Assembly: GCA_025964715.1 (NCBI GenBank)
Contig: JAOPYH010000288.1
Location: 1 to 36,829 of the forward strand
Source of the DNA: Streptosporangiaceae bacterium
Lineage (GTDB): Bacteria; Actinomycetota; Actinomycetes; Streptosporangiales; Streptosporangiaceae
Length of the DNA: 36,829 nt
Reading direction: 5' to 3'
Positions 15,378 to 22,659 of this stretch are shown piece after piece; the first letter of the stretch is position 1; every line of letters begins with the position of its first letter. The notes beneath the pieces were generated by a model. That model saw nothing but the letters and a program-made list of their open reading frames with translations, searched no databases and was not told where the DNA came from. Position numbers and translations under genes: made by a program.

Positions 15378-15456
15378 TTAAAGCGGGTCTGCCGACTATG
15401 TCGGATTGTGGTCAAGTCCGATATTTCACCGTTTCGCATAGTTTGTCCCGGGAATG
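15378..15456 (+). promoter_or_regulatory. Promoter module of P13, degenerate
   Basis: TTAAAGC at 15378-15384, nine bp past the P12 hairpin, CGTTT at 15430-15434, 16 bases, then GGAATG instead of GGGGAT at 15451-15456. Confidence 0.5.
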
Positions 15457-15619
15457 GAGTTAATCGGAAGATGTGGTATGGGGTCATGCGGGCAGTGGGG
15501 CCATTAGCACGGCCACGTGCCGGTGTGACGGCCGATGTCGCACCCTTGGGCGCCGACTCCGTTCCACAGAAACTCGATTCCAGCTTTTACGGCTCGAATC
15601 CTCCTAGGAGGTAGTTTCC

Positions 15620-15871
15620 GTGGGAATTCCGAAGCGCTTCGCTGTCGCGATCTCCGGCCTGCTCTTCGCGGGCGTGGCCGGCCTGAGCATGGCCTCCATC
15701 GCGCCTGCCGCCGCGGCCACCTTGTCCTCGCCGGTCAGCACCCAGGTCATGACGCTCGCGTCGTTCGGCGACGACTGTGACGACGACTGGGACGGCGGTG
15801 GTGGCTGGGACGACTGTGACGACGACTGGGACGGCGGTGGCTGGGACGACGGTGATGACGACTGGTGCTGA
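15620..15871 (+). CDS. Array protein P13, small secreted Asp/Trp-rich
   Basis: 83 aa from a GTG at 15620 preceded by TAGGAGG. Signal peptide MGIPKRFAVAISGLLFAGVA, cleavage near APAAA. After a short Ser/Thr segment, the C-terminal half is a tandem repeat of DDCDDDWDGGGGW and its variants, highly acidic with regular Trp and three Cys. It has no NRNHN core and no His. The Asp-Gly pattern could bind calcium or another cation, which is only a guess. Mini-hairpin 15582-15594. Last member of the array. Confidence 0.82.
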   Translation: MGIPKRFAVAISGLLFAGVAGLSMASIAPAAAATLSSPVSTQVMTLASFGDDCDDDWDGGGGWDDCDDDWDGGGWDDGDDDWC

Positions 15872-15953
15872 GCCAGCCGGTGACGGGTCCGGTTACAGCG
15901 GATGCCGGGCATCGGTGACATGACCGCCGCCCACGACCGCCCGACCGGGGCCA

Positions 15954-15983
15954 GGGGTCCCGCACCGACCGGTGCGGGACCCC
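15954..15983 (+). terminator. Array hairpin after P13
   Basis: Perfect 13-bp stem GGGGTCCCGCACC / GGTGCGGGACCCC, loop GACC. It ends eight bases before the GTG chosen for the next gene, so it may act as an attenuator. Confidence 0.78.
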
Positions 15984-15991
15984 GTCCCGTC

Positions 15992-17158
15992 GTGTGCGGC
16001 GGGAGTGCCGGAGCCACCACGCCGTCCTGGCCGCCCTCAGGCGATCCCGATGACGCCGACCGCGCCCGGGGATGCCTGCTGGGCCTGGCCGCGGGAGACT
16101 CCCTCGGGCGTCCGGCGGAGAACCTGGAGCCGGCCGAGATCAGGCACAGGTGGGGCCGGCTGACGGACCTGGAGGAGGGGCCCACGGGGGCGCCGGCCTG
16201 CACCGACGACACCGAATACGCCATCTTCACCGCGCTGCTCCTGCAGGCCCATGGTCTGGAGCTGAGCAGCCAGGACGTGGCGCGGGCGTGGAGGGACACG
16301 ATCGCGGCGACCCAGGCCGGGCCGGCCGGGCCGATGCGCGGAGCGGGCTTCTCCGAGCTGGGCACGGTCCTGGCGCTGCGCCGCGGCCTCGAGCCGCCAC
16401 TGAGTGGCAGGTGGCACCACCACGGCTGGTCCGATGGCCTCGCCATGCGGGCGGCGCCGTACGGGATCTTCGCGGCGGGTGAGCCGGCGGAGGCGGCCCG
16501 CCTCGCCGCCGTCGACGGCGCCGTCAGCCACAGTGGCGAGGGGATCCACGGCGGACGCGCCGTGGCGGCGGCCGTGGCCGTGGCGATGACCGGCGCCGCA
16601 CCCGCCCAGGTGGTCGAGGCCGGGCTGGCCACGGTGCCGGCGGACTCCTGGACCGCCCGGAGCATACGGGCGAGCGTCCGCGTCGTCGAGGAGAACACAC
16701 CGGCCGGCACGCTCGACGACCACATGGCGCTGACCGCCCGGCTGCACGCCGCAGTGGTGTCACCGCACTGTCCCTGGACCGATCTCGCCCCCGAGGCGGT
16801 GTCGCTCGCGTTCGCGGCATATCTCTCCGGCGGCGGTGAGGTGGAGGAGTCGGTGGTGGCCGCGGTGAATCTCGGCCGTGACGCCGACACCATCGGGGCC
16901 ATGGCCGGCGCCCTGGCCGGTGCGGGACGCGGAGAATCAGGGGTGCCACGCCGCTGGGCCGAGGCGATCGGCCCGGTCACGGGGGCGTGCCTGCCCGCGG
17001 TCACCGGATTGGACGTACGGGAGGTGGCCGACGCTCTCGTGGCGGCGGCGCGCCGGGCGCGCGCCGTCCCGTCCCCGACCGAGGGCGCGGGCGGCTGCGA
17101 GATCACGACCAGTGGAGGAGGCGACGGGCATGCCCGCGCAGACCCAGACGGGCGATGA
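15992..17158 (+). CDS. ADP-ribosylglycohydrolase-family protein, motifs intact
   Basis: About 388 aa of the DraG/ARH family, whose members remove ADP-ribose from proteins or hydrolyse related N-glycosidic bonds with a two-metal centre. The first metal motif TDDT is at residues 71-74 and the second, GRDADTIG, gives Asp297, Asp299 and Thr300; the N-terminal GLAAGDSLG is also present. The GTG at 15992 is chosen because an ORF start further up (15902 or 15920) would include the P13 hairpin; no strong ribosome binding site is visible, so the start is uncertain. The 3' end overlaps the next gene by 29 bases. Confidence 0.82.
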   Translation: MCGGSAGATTPSWPPSGDPDDADRARGCLLGLAAGDSLGRPAENLEPAEIRHRWGRLTDLEEGPTGAPACTDDTEYAIFTALLLQAHGLELSSQDVARAWRDTIAATQAGPAGPMRGAGFSELGTVLALRRGLEPPLSGRWHHHGWSDGLAMRAAPYGIFAAGEPAEAARLAAVDGAVSHSGEGIHGGRAVAAAVAVAMTGAAPAQVVEAGLATVPADSWTARSIRASVRVVEENTPAGTLDDHMALTARLHAAVVSPHCPWTDLAPEAVSLAFAAYLSGGGEVEESVVAAVNLGRDADTIGAMAGALAGAGRGESGVPRRWAEAIGPVTGACLPAVTGLDVREVADALVAAARRARAVPSPTEGAGGCEITTSGGGDGHARADPDGR

Positions 17159-18191
17159 CCAGCAAGGGGCGGGGGAGACCCGGGACCGGGTACGCGGTGC
17201 GTTCGTGGGGCTGGCGATCGGCGACGCCGCGGGCTGGCCGTCCGCGCGGCACCGCTCCGTCCTCCTGGCGCCCTGGATCCGCAGGCTCGGCCGGCGGCTC
17301 GACGACTTCGCCGAGCAGCACCGCCTCACCGCGCTCCCGGTGCCCTTCGCGCTCAACAACCCCGTCGCCCCACTGGCCATCGGGCCCTCCGATGACGCCG
17401 AATGGCTCGCGTGGACGGCGCGGGCCGTACACGCCGACCGCCGCGCCGCCTTCCTGGCGCTGGCCGCCATGCCCCACGTGCGCGCGCGAATCTCGGTCCG
17501 AAGCGCTCTGGACAACCTCGCGCGCGGGGTGGGCCCGCCGGTGAGCGGTCATGACAACCCGCATTTCTTCGACGACGCGGCGGCCGTACGGGCGGTGGCG
17601 TTCGGCGCGGCGGATCCCGGCAGGCCGGACGCGGCGGTGCGGGCCTGCCGGGCCGACGCGGAGATCACCAATGCCGAGGACGGTCTGCACGGGGCAGCGG
17701 CGATGGCCGCGGCGGTCTCGGTGGCCGTGGCCGGAGGGCCGCTCCCCGACGTGATTGCGGCCGCGCTCGCGGAGCTGCCCCCGGGCTCGGCCATCCGGTC
17801 CGCCACGCTGGCGGCGGTCGCGGCGGCGCGGGCCGAAGGGGACCCGTTCACCGCGGTGCCCGCCCTGGACGCGGCCGTGCAGGACCACGTGTACAGCTAT
17901 GGGGTGGGCGCCGCACAGACGGTGGCCGTCGCCCTCGCCCTCACCGAGGCCGCCGGGGGGAACCTCACGAGAGCCGTCCCGGCGGCGGCCTGCCTGGCGT
18001 CCCTGGCGGACTCGGCGCCGGCGTTGACCGGAGCGCTGACCGGGGCCCTCACCGGCTATGCCGCCCTGCCGCACCCCTGGCGGGAGAGTGCCAGGGTGCT
18101 CGCCGGCTGCTGTCTGCGGGGTCTCGCCGGCGTGGATCTCGTCGGTGTCGCGGACCGGCTGGTGGCCCAGGCGCCGCGGCCCGGCGGGTGA
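17130..18191 (+). CDS. ADP-ribosylglycohydrolase-like protein, probably inactive
   Basis: 353 aa, from the ATG at 17130 behind GGAGGAGG. The overall pattern, from GAFVGLAIGDAAG to ENAEDGLHGAAAMAAAV-like helices and the LTGALTGALTGY region, follows the gene before it. However the TDDT site is changed to SDDAE (87-91) and the GRDADT site to ADSAP (about 293-297), so the metal centre looks broken. It may be a regulatory partner or pseudoenzyme of the upstream protein; the 29-bp overlap suggests coupled translation. Function is otherwise unknown. Confidence 0.75.
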   Translation: MPAQTQTGDDQQGAGETRDRVRGAFVGLAIGDAAGWPSARHRSVLLAPWIRRLGRRLDDFAEQHRLTALPVPFALNNPVAPLAIGPSDDAEWLAWTARAVHADRRAAFLALAAMPHVRARISVRSALDNLARGVGPPVSGHDNPHFFDDAAAVRAVAFGAADPGRPDAAVRACRADAEITNAEDGLHGAAAMAAAVSVAVAGGPLPDVIAAALAELPPGSAIRSATLAAVAAARAEGDPFTAVPALDAAVQDHVYSYGVGAAQTVAVALALTEAAGGNLTRAVPAAACLASLADSAPALTGALTGALTGYAALPHPWRESARVLAGCCLRGLAGVDLVGVADRLVAQAPRPGG

Positions 18192-18252
18192 CGCGGGCGG
18201 CCGGGCGACGGTTGAGGCCCACTGACGGCTCCGGAGACGTTAGCGTGGCGCC

Positions 18253-19437
18253 GTGGAAGCGGTCCTCGCGACGCTCGTGGTGGTCGCTCTCATCGGTGTT
18301 CCGGCCATGGTGCTGCGCAGAATCCTGCGCGGGCGCAGAGACCTCGGCGGACCGGTGGACCGGGCGACCTTCGAGACGCTGCACACCGCCTCGCTGGCCG
18401 CCCCGCCACTGCGGTCCGGGCTGACCGCGCAGGGCGCCGAGAAGGCGGCGCGGCATCTGCGGGCGCTGCTCGGCCAGGCGGCACTCGCCATCACCAACGC
18501 GGAGGAGCTTCTCGCCTGGGAGGGGGCCGGGGGCCACCACGCCGGGTCCGCGCTGGCCCACGCCGCCGGGACGCTGTCGGGCGGCCGGACCAGAGTGCTC
18601 GGGCCGGAGGCGGTCGCCTGTGGCGACCTCGACTGCCCGGTCCGCCATGCGATCGTGGTGCCGCTGACCACCGACGACCGGGTCGTCGGCACGCTCACCG
18701 CATACGGCACCCATGCCTCGGCCGGTCTGGTGCGCGCCGCCGAGGAGGTCGGCCGCTGGGTCGACGCACAGCTCGAGCTCGCCGACCTCGACCGCTCGCG
18801 TACGGCGCTGATGGAGGCGGAGGTAAGGGCGCTGCGCGCGCAGATCTCGCCGCACTTCGTCTACAACTCCCTGACCACGATCGCCTCCTTCATCCGGACG
18901 GACCCGGAGCGGGCCCGGGAACTGCTGCTGGAGTTCGCCGACTTCACCCGCTACTCCTTCCGGCGGCACGGCGACTTCACCACACTGGCCGAGGAACTGC
19001 GCAGCATCGACCGCTATCTGCTGCTGGAACGCGCCCGGTTCGGCGACGCGCTGCACGTGACCCTGCGCATCGCCCCCGAGGTGCTGCCGGTCGCGGTGCC
19101 GTTCCTGTGCGTACAGCCGCTCGTCGAGAACGCGGTGCGGCACGGGCTCGAGGGCAAGCCGGGCCCGGGCCGGATCACCATCAACGCCGAGGACTTCGGC
19201 GCCGAATGCCTGATCAGCGTCGAGGACGACGGGCTCGGCATGGATCCCGACCGGATGCGCAGGATCCTGGCCGGCGAGGCGCGCGGCGGGGCCGGCATCG
19301 GCCTGGCGAACGTGGACGAGCGGCAGCGCCAGGTCTACGGCGACGCCTACGGGCTCGTCGTGGAGACCGCGGAGGGCGCCGGTATGAAGGTCAGCCTGCG
19401 CGTGCCGAAGTACCGGCCGGGAGTCTCCGCGACCTAA
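18253..19437 (+). CDS. LytS-type sensor histidine kinase
   Basis: 394 aa. One N-terminal membrane helix (residues 4-23), a GAF-like domain (about 55-170) with Cys at 123 and 128, then the His_kinase domain with QISPHFVYNSL, where His201 is the predicted phosphorylation site. The ATPase part shows VENAVRHGLEG, EDDGLGMD and GGAGIGLANVDER. GTG start at 18253. Next to it is a LytTR regulator and then monocarboxylate-type symporters. Related LytS/LytTR pairs BtsSR and YpdAB in E. coli and LytST in Bacillus respond to pyruvate, so a small carboxylate signal is plausible here. Confidence 0.9.
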   Translation: MEAVLATLVVVALIGVPAMVLRRILRGRRDLGGPVDRATFETLHTASLAAPPLRSGLTAQGAEKAARHLRALLGQAALAITNAEELLAWEGAGGHHAGSALAHAAGTLSGGRTRVLGPEAVACGDLDCPVRHAIVVPLTTDDRVVGTLTAYGTHASAGLVRAAEEVGRWVDAQLELADLDRSRTALMEAEVRALRAQISPHFVYNSLTTIASFIRTDPERARELLLEFADFTRYSFRRHGDFTTLAEELRSIDRYLLLERARFGDALHVTLRIAPEVLPVAVPFLCVQPLVENAVRHGLEGKPGPGRITINAEDFGAECLISVEDDGLGMDPDRMRRILAGEARGGAGIGLANVDERQRQVYGDAYGLVVETAEGAGMKVSLRVPKYRPGVSAT

Positions 19438-19530
19438 CGGGCCCGCGGTCTCGGGCGCCCCGTATTGACATCGAATGGCCGATTCAACACCCTCTAGGGA
19501 ACTCGATCGTCGGTTCGGTGCGGAGGAGCG

Positions 19531-20283
19531 GTGGCCGGTCTGCGCGTCCTCGCGGTGGACGACGAACTTCCCGCGCTGGACGACCTCGCCTATCTGCTGC
19601 GCTCCGACCCCCGCGTCACCGAGGTCGGCACGGCCCGGGACGGGGCCGCCGCGCTCCGCTCCCTCGACCGCGCTCTCGCCGAGGGCAGGCCCGTCGACGC
19701 GGTCTTCCTGGACATCCGCATGCCCGGTCTGGACGGGCTGGTGCTCGGCCGGCTGCTGTCGCGCTTCGCCGCCCCACCAAAGATCGTCTATGTCACCGCC
19801 TATGAGGGCCACGCGGTGGACGCGTTCGAGATCAAGGCCGAGGACTACCTGCTCAAGCCCGTGCGCCGGGAGCGGCTCGCCGAGGCCGTCCGCCGGGTCG
19901 CCGAGGCGTCCGGGCCGGGCCCGCGGCCCCCGGCCGAGCCCGAGCCGGTGCCCGTCGAGCTGTCGGGTGTCACCAGGTTCGTTCCCGCGGCCGAGGTGCA
20001 CTACGTCGAGGCGCACGGCGACTACGCACGGCTCCACACCGCCTCGGGCAGCCATCTCGTCCGCATCCCGCTGAACACACTCGAGGAGCGGTGGCGGGAC
20101 GCCGGCTTCCTGCGGGTGCACCGCAGTCACCTGGTCGCGCTCCGTCACGTCGAGCAGCTGCGCCTGGACTCCGGCCGGTGTACCGTGCGGGTCGGTGGGA
20201 TCGAGCTTCCGGTCAGCCGCCGCCACACTCGTGAGCTGCGCGATCTGCTCGTACGCCGGGACTGGCGGGGGGCTGGCACGTGA
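19531..20283 (+). CDS. LytTR-family response regulator
   Basis: 250 aa. Receiver domain at 1-120 with the acidic pair DD (10-11), phosphoacceptor Asp61 in FLDIRMPGLDG, Thr near VYVTAYEGHA and Lys in YLLKPVRRERL. The C-terminal LytTR DNA-binding domain (about 150-245) shows VEAHGDYARLHT and FLRVHRSHLVAL. GTG start behind GGAGGAGC. It overlaps the next gene by GTGA. It is the probable partner of the LytS-type kinase; a consensus LytTR direct repeat lies in front of the DUF485/symporter pair downstream. Confidence 0.92.
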   Translation: MAGLRVLAVDDELPALDDLAYLLRSDPRVTEVGTARDGAAALRSLDRALAEGRPVDAVFLDIRMPGLDGLVLGRLLSRFAAPPKIVYVTAYEGHAVDAFEIKAEDYLLKPVRRERLAEAVRRVAEASGPGPRPPAEPEPVPVELSGVTRFVPAAEVHYVEAHGDYARLHTASGSHLVRIPLNTLEERWRDAGFLRVHRSHLVALRHVEQLRLDSGRCTVRVGGIELPVSRRHTRELRDLLVRRDWRGAGT

Positions 20284-20696
20284 CCGGTGAGGGAGCCCGG
20301 CCGGAGGAGCCGGACCGGCGCTCCGGTGGCGCGGCCCGGAGCCGAGTCGTGATCACGAGCCCCCGGACCCGCGCCGCGACCCGCCCGCGCCGCCCCGGCA
20401 CTCGTGAGATCGATGAGCAGACCGGGCTCGGTGAGGTCTACATGCGCTCGCTGATCCGGTCACAACTGCGGCTGGCGCTGTCGGTCTGCCTCGTGGTGGC
20501 CGGGGTCATCGGCGGCCTGCCGGCGCTGTTCATGCTCGCCCCGGGCCTCAGCCGGCTGCGGCTGCTCGGCGTGCCGCTGCCGTGGGTGCTCCTCGCCGGG
20601 CTGATCTACCCGATGTTCGCCGCCTGCGCCTGGTGGTACGTACGGCAGGCCGAGCGCATCGAGCACGACTTCGCGGAGCTGGTGGACCACCGGTGA
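20280..20696 (+). CDS. DUF485-like small membrane protein
   Basis: 138 aa with a polar, Arg-rich N terminus of about 55 residues, then two membrane helices (about 64-85 and 98-118) and a charged end QAERIEHDFAELVDHR. The layout of two helices directly before an SSS-family symporter matches DUF485 proteins such as YjcH next to ActP. It overlaps both neighbours by GTGA. The long Arg-rich N-terminal part is unusual; a later internal start, near MRSLIRSQ (ATG at 20442), would remove it. Confidence 0.75.
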   Translation: MTGEGARPEEPDRRSGGAARSRVVITSPRTRAATRPRRPGTREIDEQTGLGEVYMRSLIRSQLRLALSVCLVVAGVIGGLPALFMLAPGLSRLRLLGVPLPWVLLAGLIYPMFAACAWWYVRQAERIEHDFAELVDHR

Positions 20697-22180
20697 GCGT
20701 GGCGGCGGTCGTGCTGGTCGCCGTGGCGACGCTGTGCATCGGGACCTTCGGGCTGCGGCTCTCCCGGACCACCTCGGACTTCTATGTGGCCTCGCGGTCG
20801 GTACTGCCGCTGTGGAACGCCTCGGCGATCGGCGGAGAGTATCTCTCGGCCGCCTCCTTCCTCGGCATCGCGGGGCTCATCCTGGCCCACGGGGCCGACA
20901 TGCTGTGGCTGCCCGTCGGCTGGACCGGCGGCTATCTGGTCCTGCTGGTCCTGGTGTCGGCGCCGCTCCGCCGGTCCGGTGCCTACACGCTGCCGGACTT
21001 CGCCGAGGCCCGGCTGGAGTCGATGCGGGTCCGCCGGACGGCGAGTGTGCTGGTCGTGCTCATCGGGTGGTTCTACCTGATGCCGCAGTTCCAGAGCGCC
21101 GGCCTGGTGCTGCGGACGCTGACGGGTGCGCCGGTGTGGGCCGGCGGGTTGCTCGTCGCCGGGGTCGTCGTCGTCAACGTCCTGTCCGGCGGGATGCGCA
21201 GCATCACCTTCGTGCAGGCCTTCCAGTACTGGCTCAAGCTCACCGCACTCGCCGTACCCGTGGTCTTCCTCCTGCTGGCGTGGCGCGGTGACGGCGCGCC
21301 GGGCATCACCGACCAGCGCTGGCTCCTGCCGCTGTCGGGGACCCGGGAGCATCCGGTGTACGCGACCTACTCCCTGATCCTGGCGACCTTCCTCGGCACG
21401 ATGGGCCTGCCGCACGTGCTCGTGCGCTTCTACACCAACCCCGACGGGCGCGCCGCCAGGCGCACGACCCTCATGGTGCTCGGGCTGCTCGGCGCCTTCT
21501 ATCTGCTCCCCGCCGTGTACGGCACGCTCGGCAGGATCTACGCGTCCGACCTGCTGGTGTCCGGTCACGGTGACGCGGTGGTGCTGGCGCTGCCCGGCCG
21601 GCTGGTCGGCGGGGTGCCAGGCGACCTGCTGGGCGCTCTTGTCACCGCCGGGGCGTTCGCGGCGTTCCTGTCGACCTCCTCCGGGCTCACCGTCTCCGTG
21701 GCCGGCGTGATAGCCCAGGACATCCTCCGGGTGGAGGTGAGGTCGTTTCGGGCCGCGACGCTGCTGGCGGTGGCCGTGCCGCTCGTTCTCGCGACCATGG
21801 CCCGTGCGCTTCCCGTCGCCGACGTGGTCGGCCTCGCCTTCGCCGTCGCGGCCTCCACGTTCTGCCCGCTGCTGGTGCTCGGCGTCTGGTGGCGCCGGCT
21901 GACCGACGCTGGAGCGCTGGCGGGCCTGCTGCTCGGCGGCGGCCTCGCCTGTACGGCCGGGCTGTGGACGATCGTGGGCGGCCCCCATGGCGGCTGGGCC
22001 GGCGTGCTCCTGGCGCAGCCGGCGGCGTGGACGGTGCCGATCTCCTTCGGTGTGATGACCGTGGTGTCGCTGCTGACCCCGGGCCGGATCCCCGCCGGGG
22101 TCGCGCGCACGATGGTGCGGCTCCACGCACCGGAGACCCTGGACCTGGACCGCGGTGACTGGCATCCCCGAGGGACCTGA
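20693..22180 (+). CDS. SSS-family sodium:solute symporter, ActP/MctC-like
   Basis: 495 aa with about 13 membrane helices. The N-terminal part, GGEYLSAASFLGIAG, is the substrate/sodium-site segment of ActP and MctC. Later motifs are GTMGLPHVLVRFYTNPD and FAAFLSTSSGLTVSVAG. The GTG at 20693 is chosen because it overlaps the upstream stop by GTGA and opens directly with the first helix; the frame is open further upstream in a shadow. The related MctC in Corynebacterium carries acetate, propionate and pyruvate. The exact substrate here is not known. Less conserved than the second copy downstream. Confidence 0.87.
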   Translation: MSVAAVVLVAVATLCIGTFGLRLSRTTSDFYVASRSVLPLWNASAIGGEYLSAASFLGIAGLILAHGADMLWLPVGWTGGYLVLLVLVSAPLRRSGAYTLPDFAEARLESMRVRRTASVLVVLIGWFYLMPQFQSAGLVLRTLTGAPVWAGGLLVAGVVVVNVLSGGMRSITFVQAFQYWLKLTALAVPVVFLLLAWRGDGAPGITDQRWLLPLSGTREHPVYATYSLILATFLGTMGLPHVLVRFYTNPDGRAARRTTLMVLGLLGAFYLLPAVYGTLGRIYASDLLVSGHGDAVVLALPGRLVGGVPGDLLGALVTAGAFAAFLSTSSGLTVSVAGVIAQDILRVEVRSFRAATLLAVAVPLVLATMARALPVADVVGLAFAVAASTFCPLLVLGVWWRRLTDAGALAGLLLGGGLACTAGLWTIVGGPHGGWAGVLLAQPAAWTVPISFGVMTVVSLLTPGRIPAGVARTMVRLHAPETLDLDRGDWHPRGT

Positions 22181-22186
22181 ACCACA

Positions 22187-22216
22187 GCCGTTCATCGCAG
22201 TGAACCGACCGTTCGG
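22187..22216 (+). promoter_or_regulatory. LytTR-type direct repeat
   Basis: Two 9-mers, GCCGTTCAT (22187-22195) and ACCGTTCGG (22208-22216), are separated by exactly 12 bases. The published LytTR consensus [TA][AC][CA]GTTN[AG][TG] repeated with a 12-base spacer is matched 8/9 and 9/9. It lies about 114 bp before the DUF485 gene. Confidence 0.7.
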
Positions 22217-22329
22217 CGCACACGATTGCGGGTGGCCGCAGCCCGGCGACGGCCCGCAGACTCCCGTCCTCGCCGGGGCCACCGCCCCCCTACGGTCATG
22301 GTGACTCAGACCACACGCCGGGAGGCTTT

Positions 22330-22659
22330 GTGAGCACGACCCAGGAGGAAGGGACCGTTTTCGAACGGACCCAGGACAGTCCGGAGTTCCAAGATCTGAG
22401 ACGGCGGTTCCGCGGCTTCGTCTTTCCGATGACGGCCGCCTTTTTCGCGTGGTATGTGCTGTACGTCGTCATGTCCGGCTGGGCACGCGGATTCATGGGC
22501 GTGAAGGTCCTCGGCCACATCAATGTGGCCATGGTGTTCGGGTTCCTGCAGTTCGTCTCCACGTTCCTTATCGCGTGGCTGTACTCCCGCCATGCCGGCG
22601 GCAAGCTGGACGCGCTCGCCGACAAGATTCGCGGCGACGTCGAGAGGGAGGCCCGATGA
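22330..22659 (+). CDS. DUF485 membrane protein
   Basis: 109 aa, two membrane helices (about 31-51 and 63-84) in the DUF485 pattern, with FRGFVFPMTAAFFAWYVLYV and NVAMVFGFLQFVSTFLIAW. GTG start at 22330, with GGGAGG six bases upstream. The end overlaps the symporter gene by ATGA. YjcH, the E. coli homolog, lies next to the acetate permease ActP; a helper role is inferred. Confidence 0.9.
   Translation: MSTTQEEGTVFERTQDSPEFQDLRRRFRGFVFPMTAAFFAWYVLYVVMSGWARGFMGVKVLGHINVAMVFGFLQFVSTFLIAWLYSRHAGGKLDALADKIRGDVEREAR

Larger units (their letters stand above)
6250..15985 (+). repeat. Tandem array of 13 paralogous small secreted-protein genes
   Basis: Thirteen genes, called P1 to P13 here, run head to tail with no other gene between them. 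Each has a Sec signal peptide near MGIPKRMAVAVSGLVFAGG, a leader with a small GCC/GGC hairpin and an AAGGAGG-like ribosome binding site. Eleven of the 13 carry a shared promoter-like block and 12 of the 13 end in a near-identical hairpin. Spacers of 180-540 bp are more AT-rich than the flanks. The mature parts vary much more than the control regions. I do not recognise the family. Confidence 0.9.

Noticed and set aside
6332..15384. WhiG/FliA-type promoter (TAAA-N15-GCCGATAA) at the TTAAAGC box
   Set aside because: TAAA is followed after 17 bases by YCGAAT-like bases in most genes, but the spacing is two bases too long and the second half fits poorly. Kept as an unexplained box.
7000..15985. 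CRISPR array
   Set aside because: The repeated hairpins are hundreds of bases apart and separated by genes, with no short regular spacers.
6250..15985. Mobile element origin of the array
   Set aside because: No transposase, integrase, terminal repeats or tRNA gene is seen at either edge.
18049..20226. 725-aa open frame on the minus strand
   Set aside because: Antisense to the LytS/LytTR genes; no recognisable motifs.
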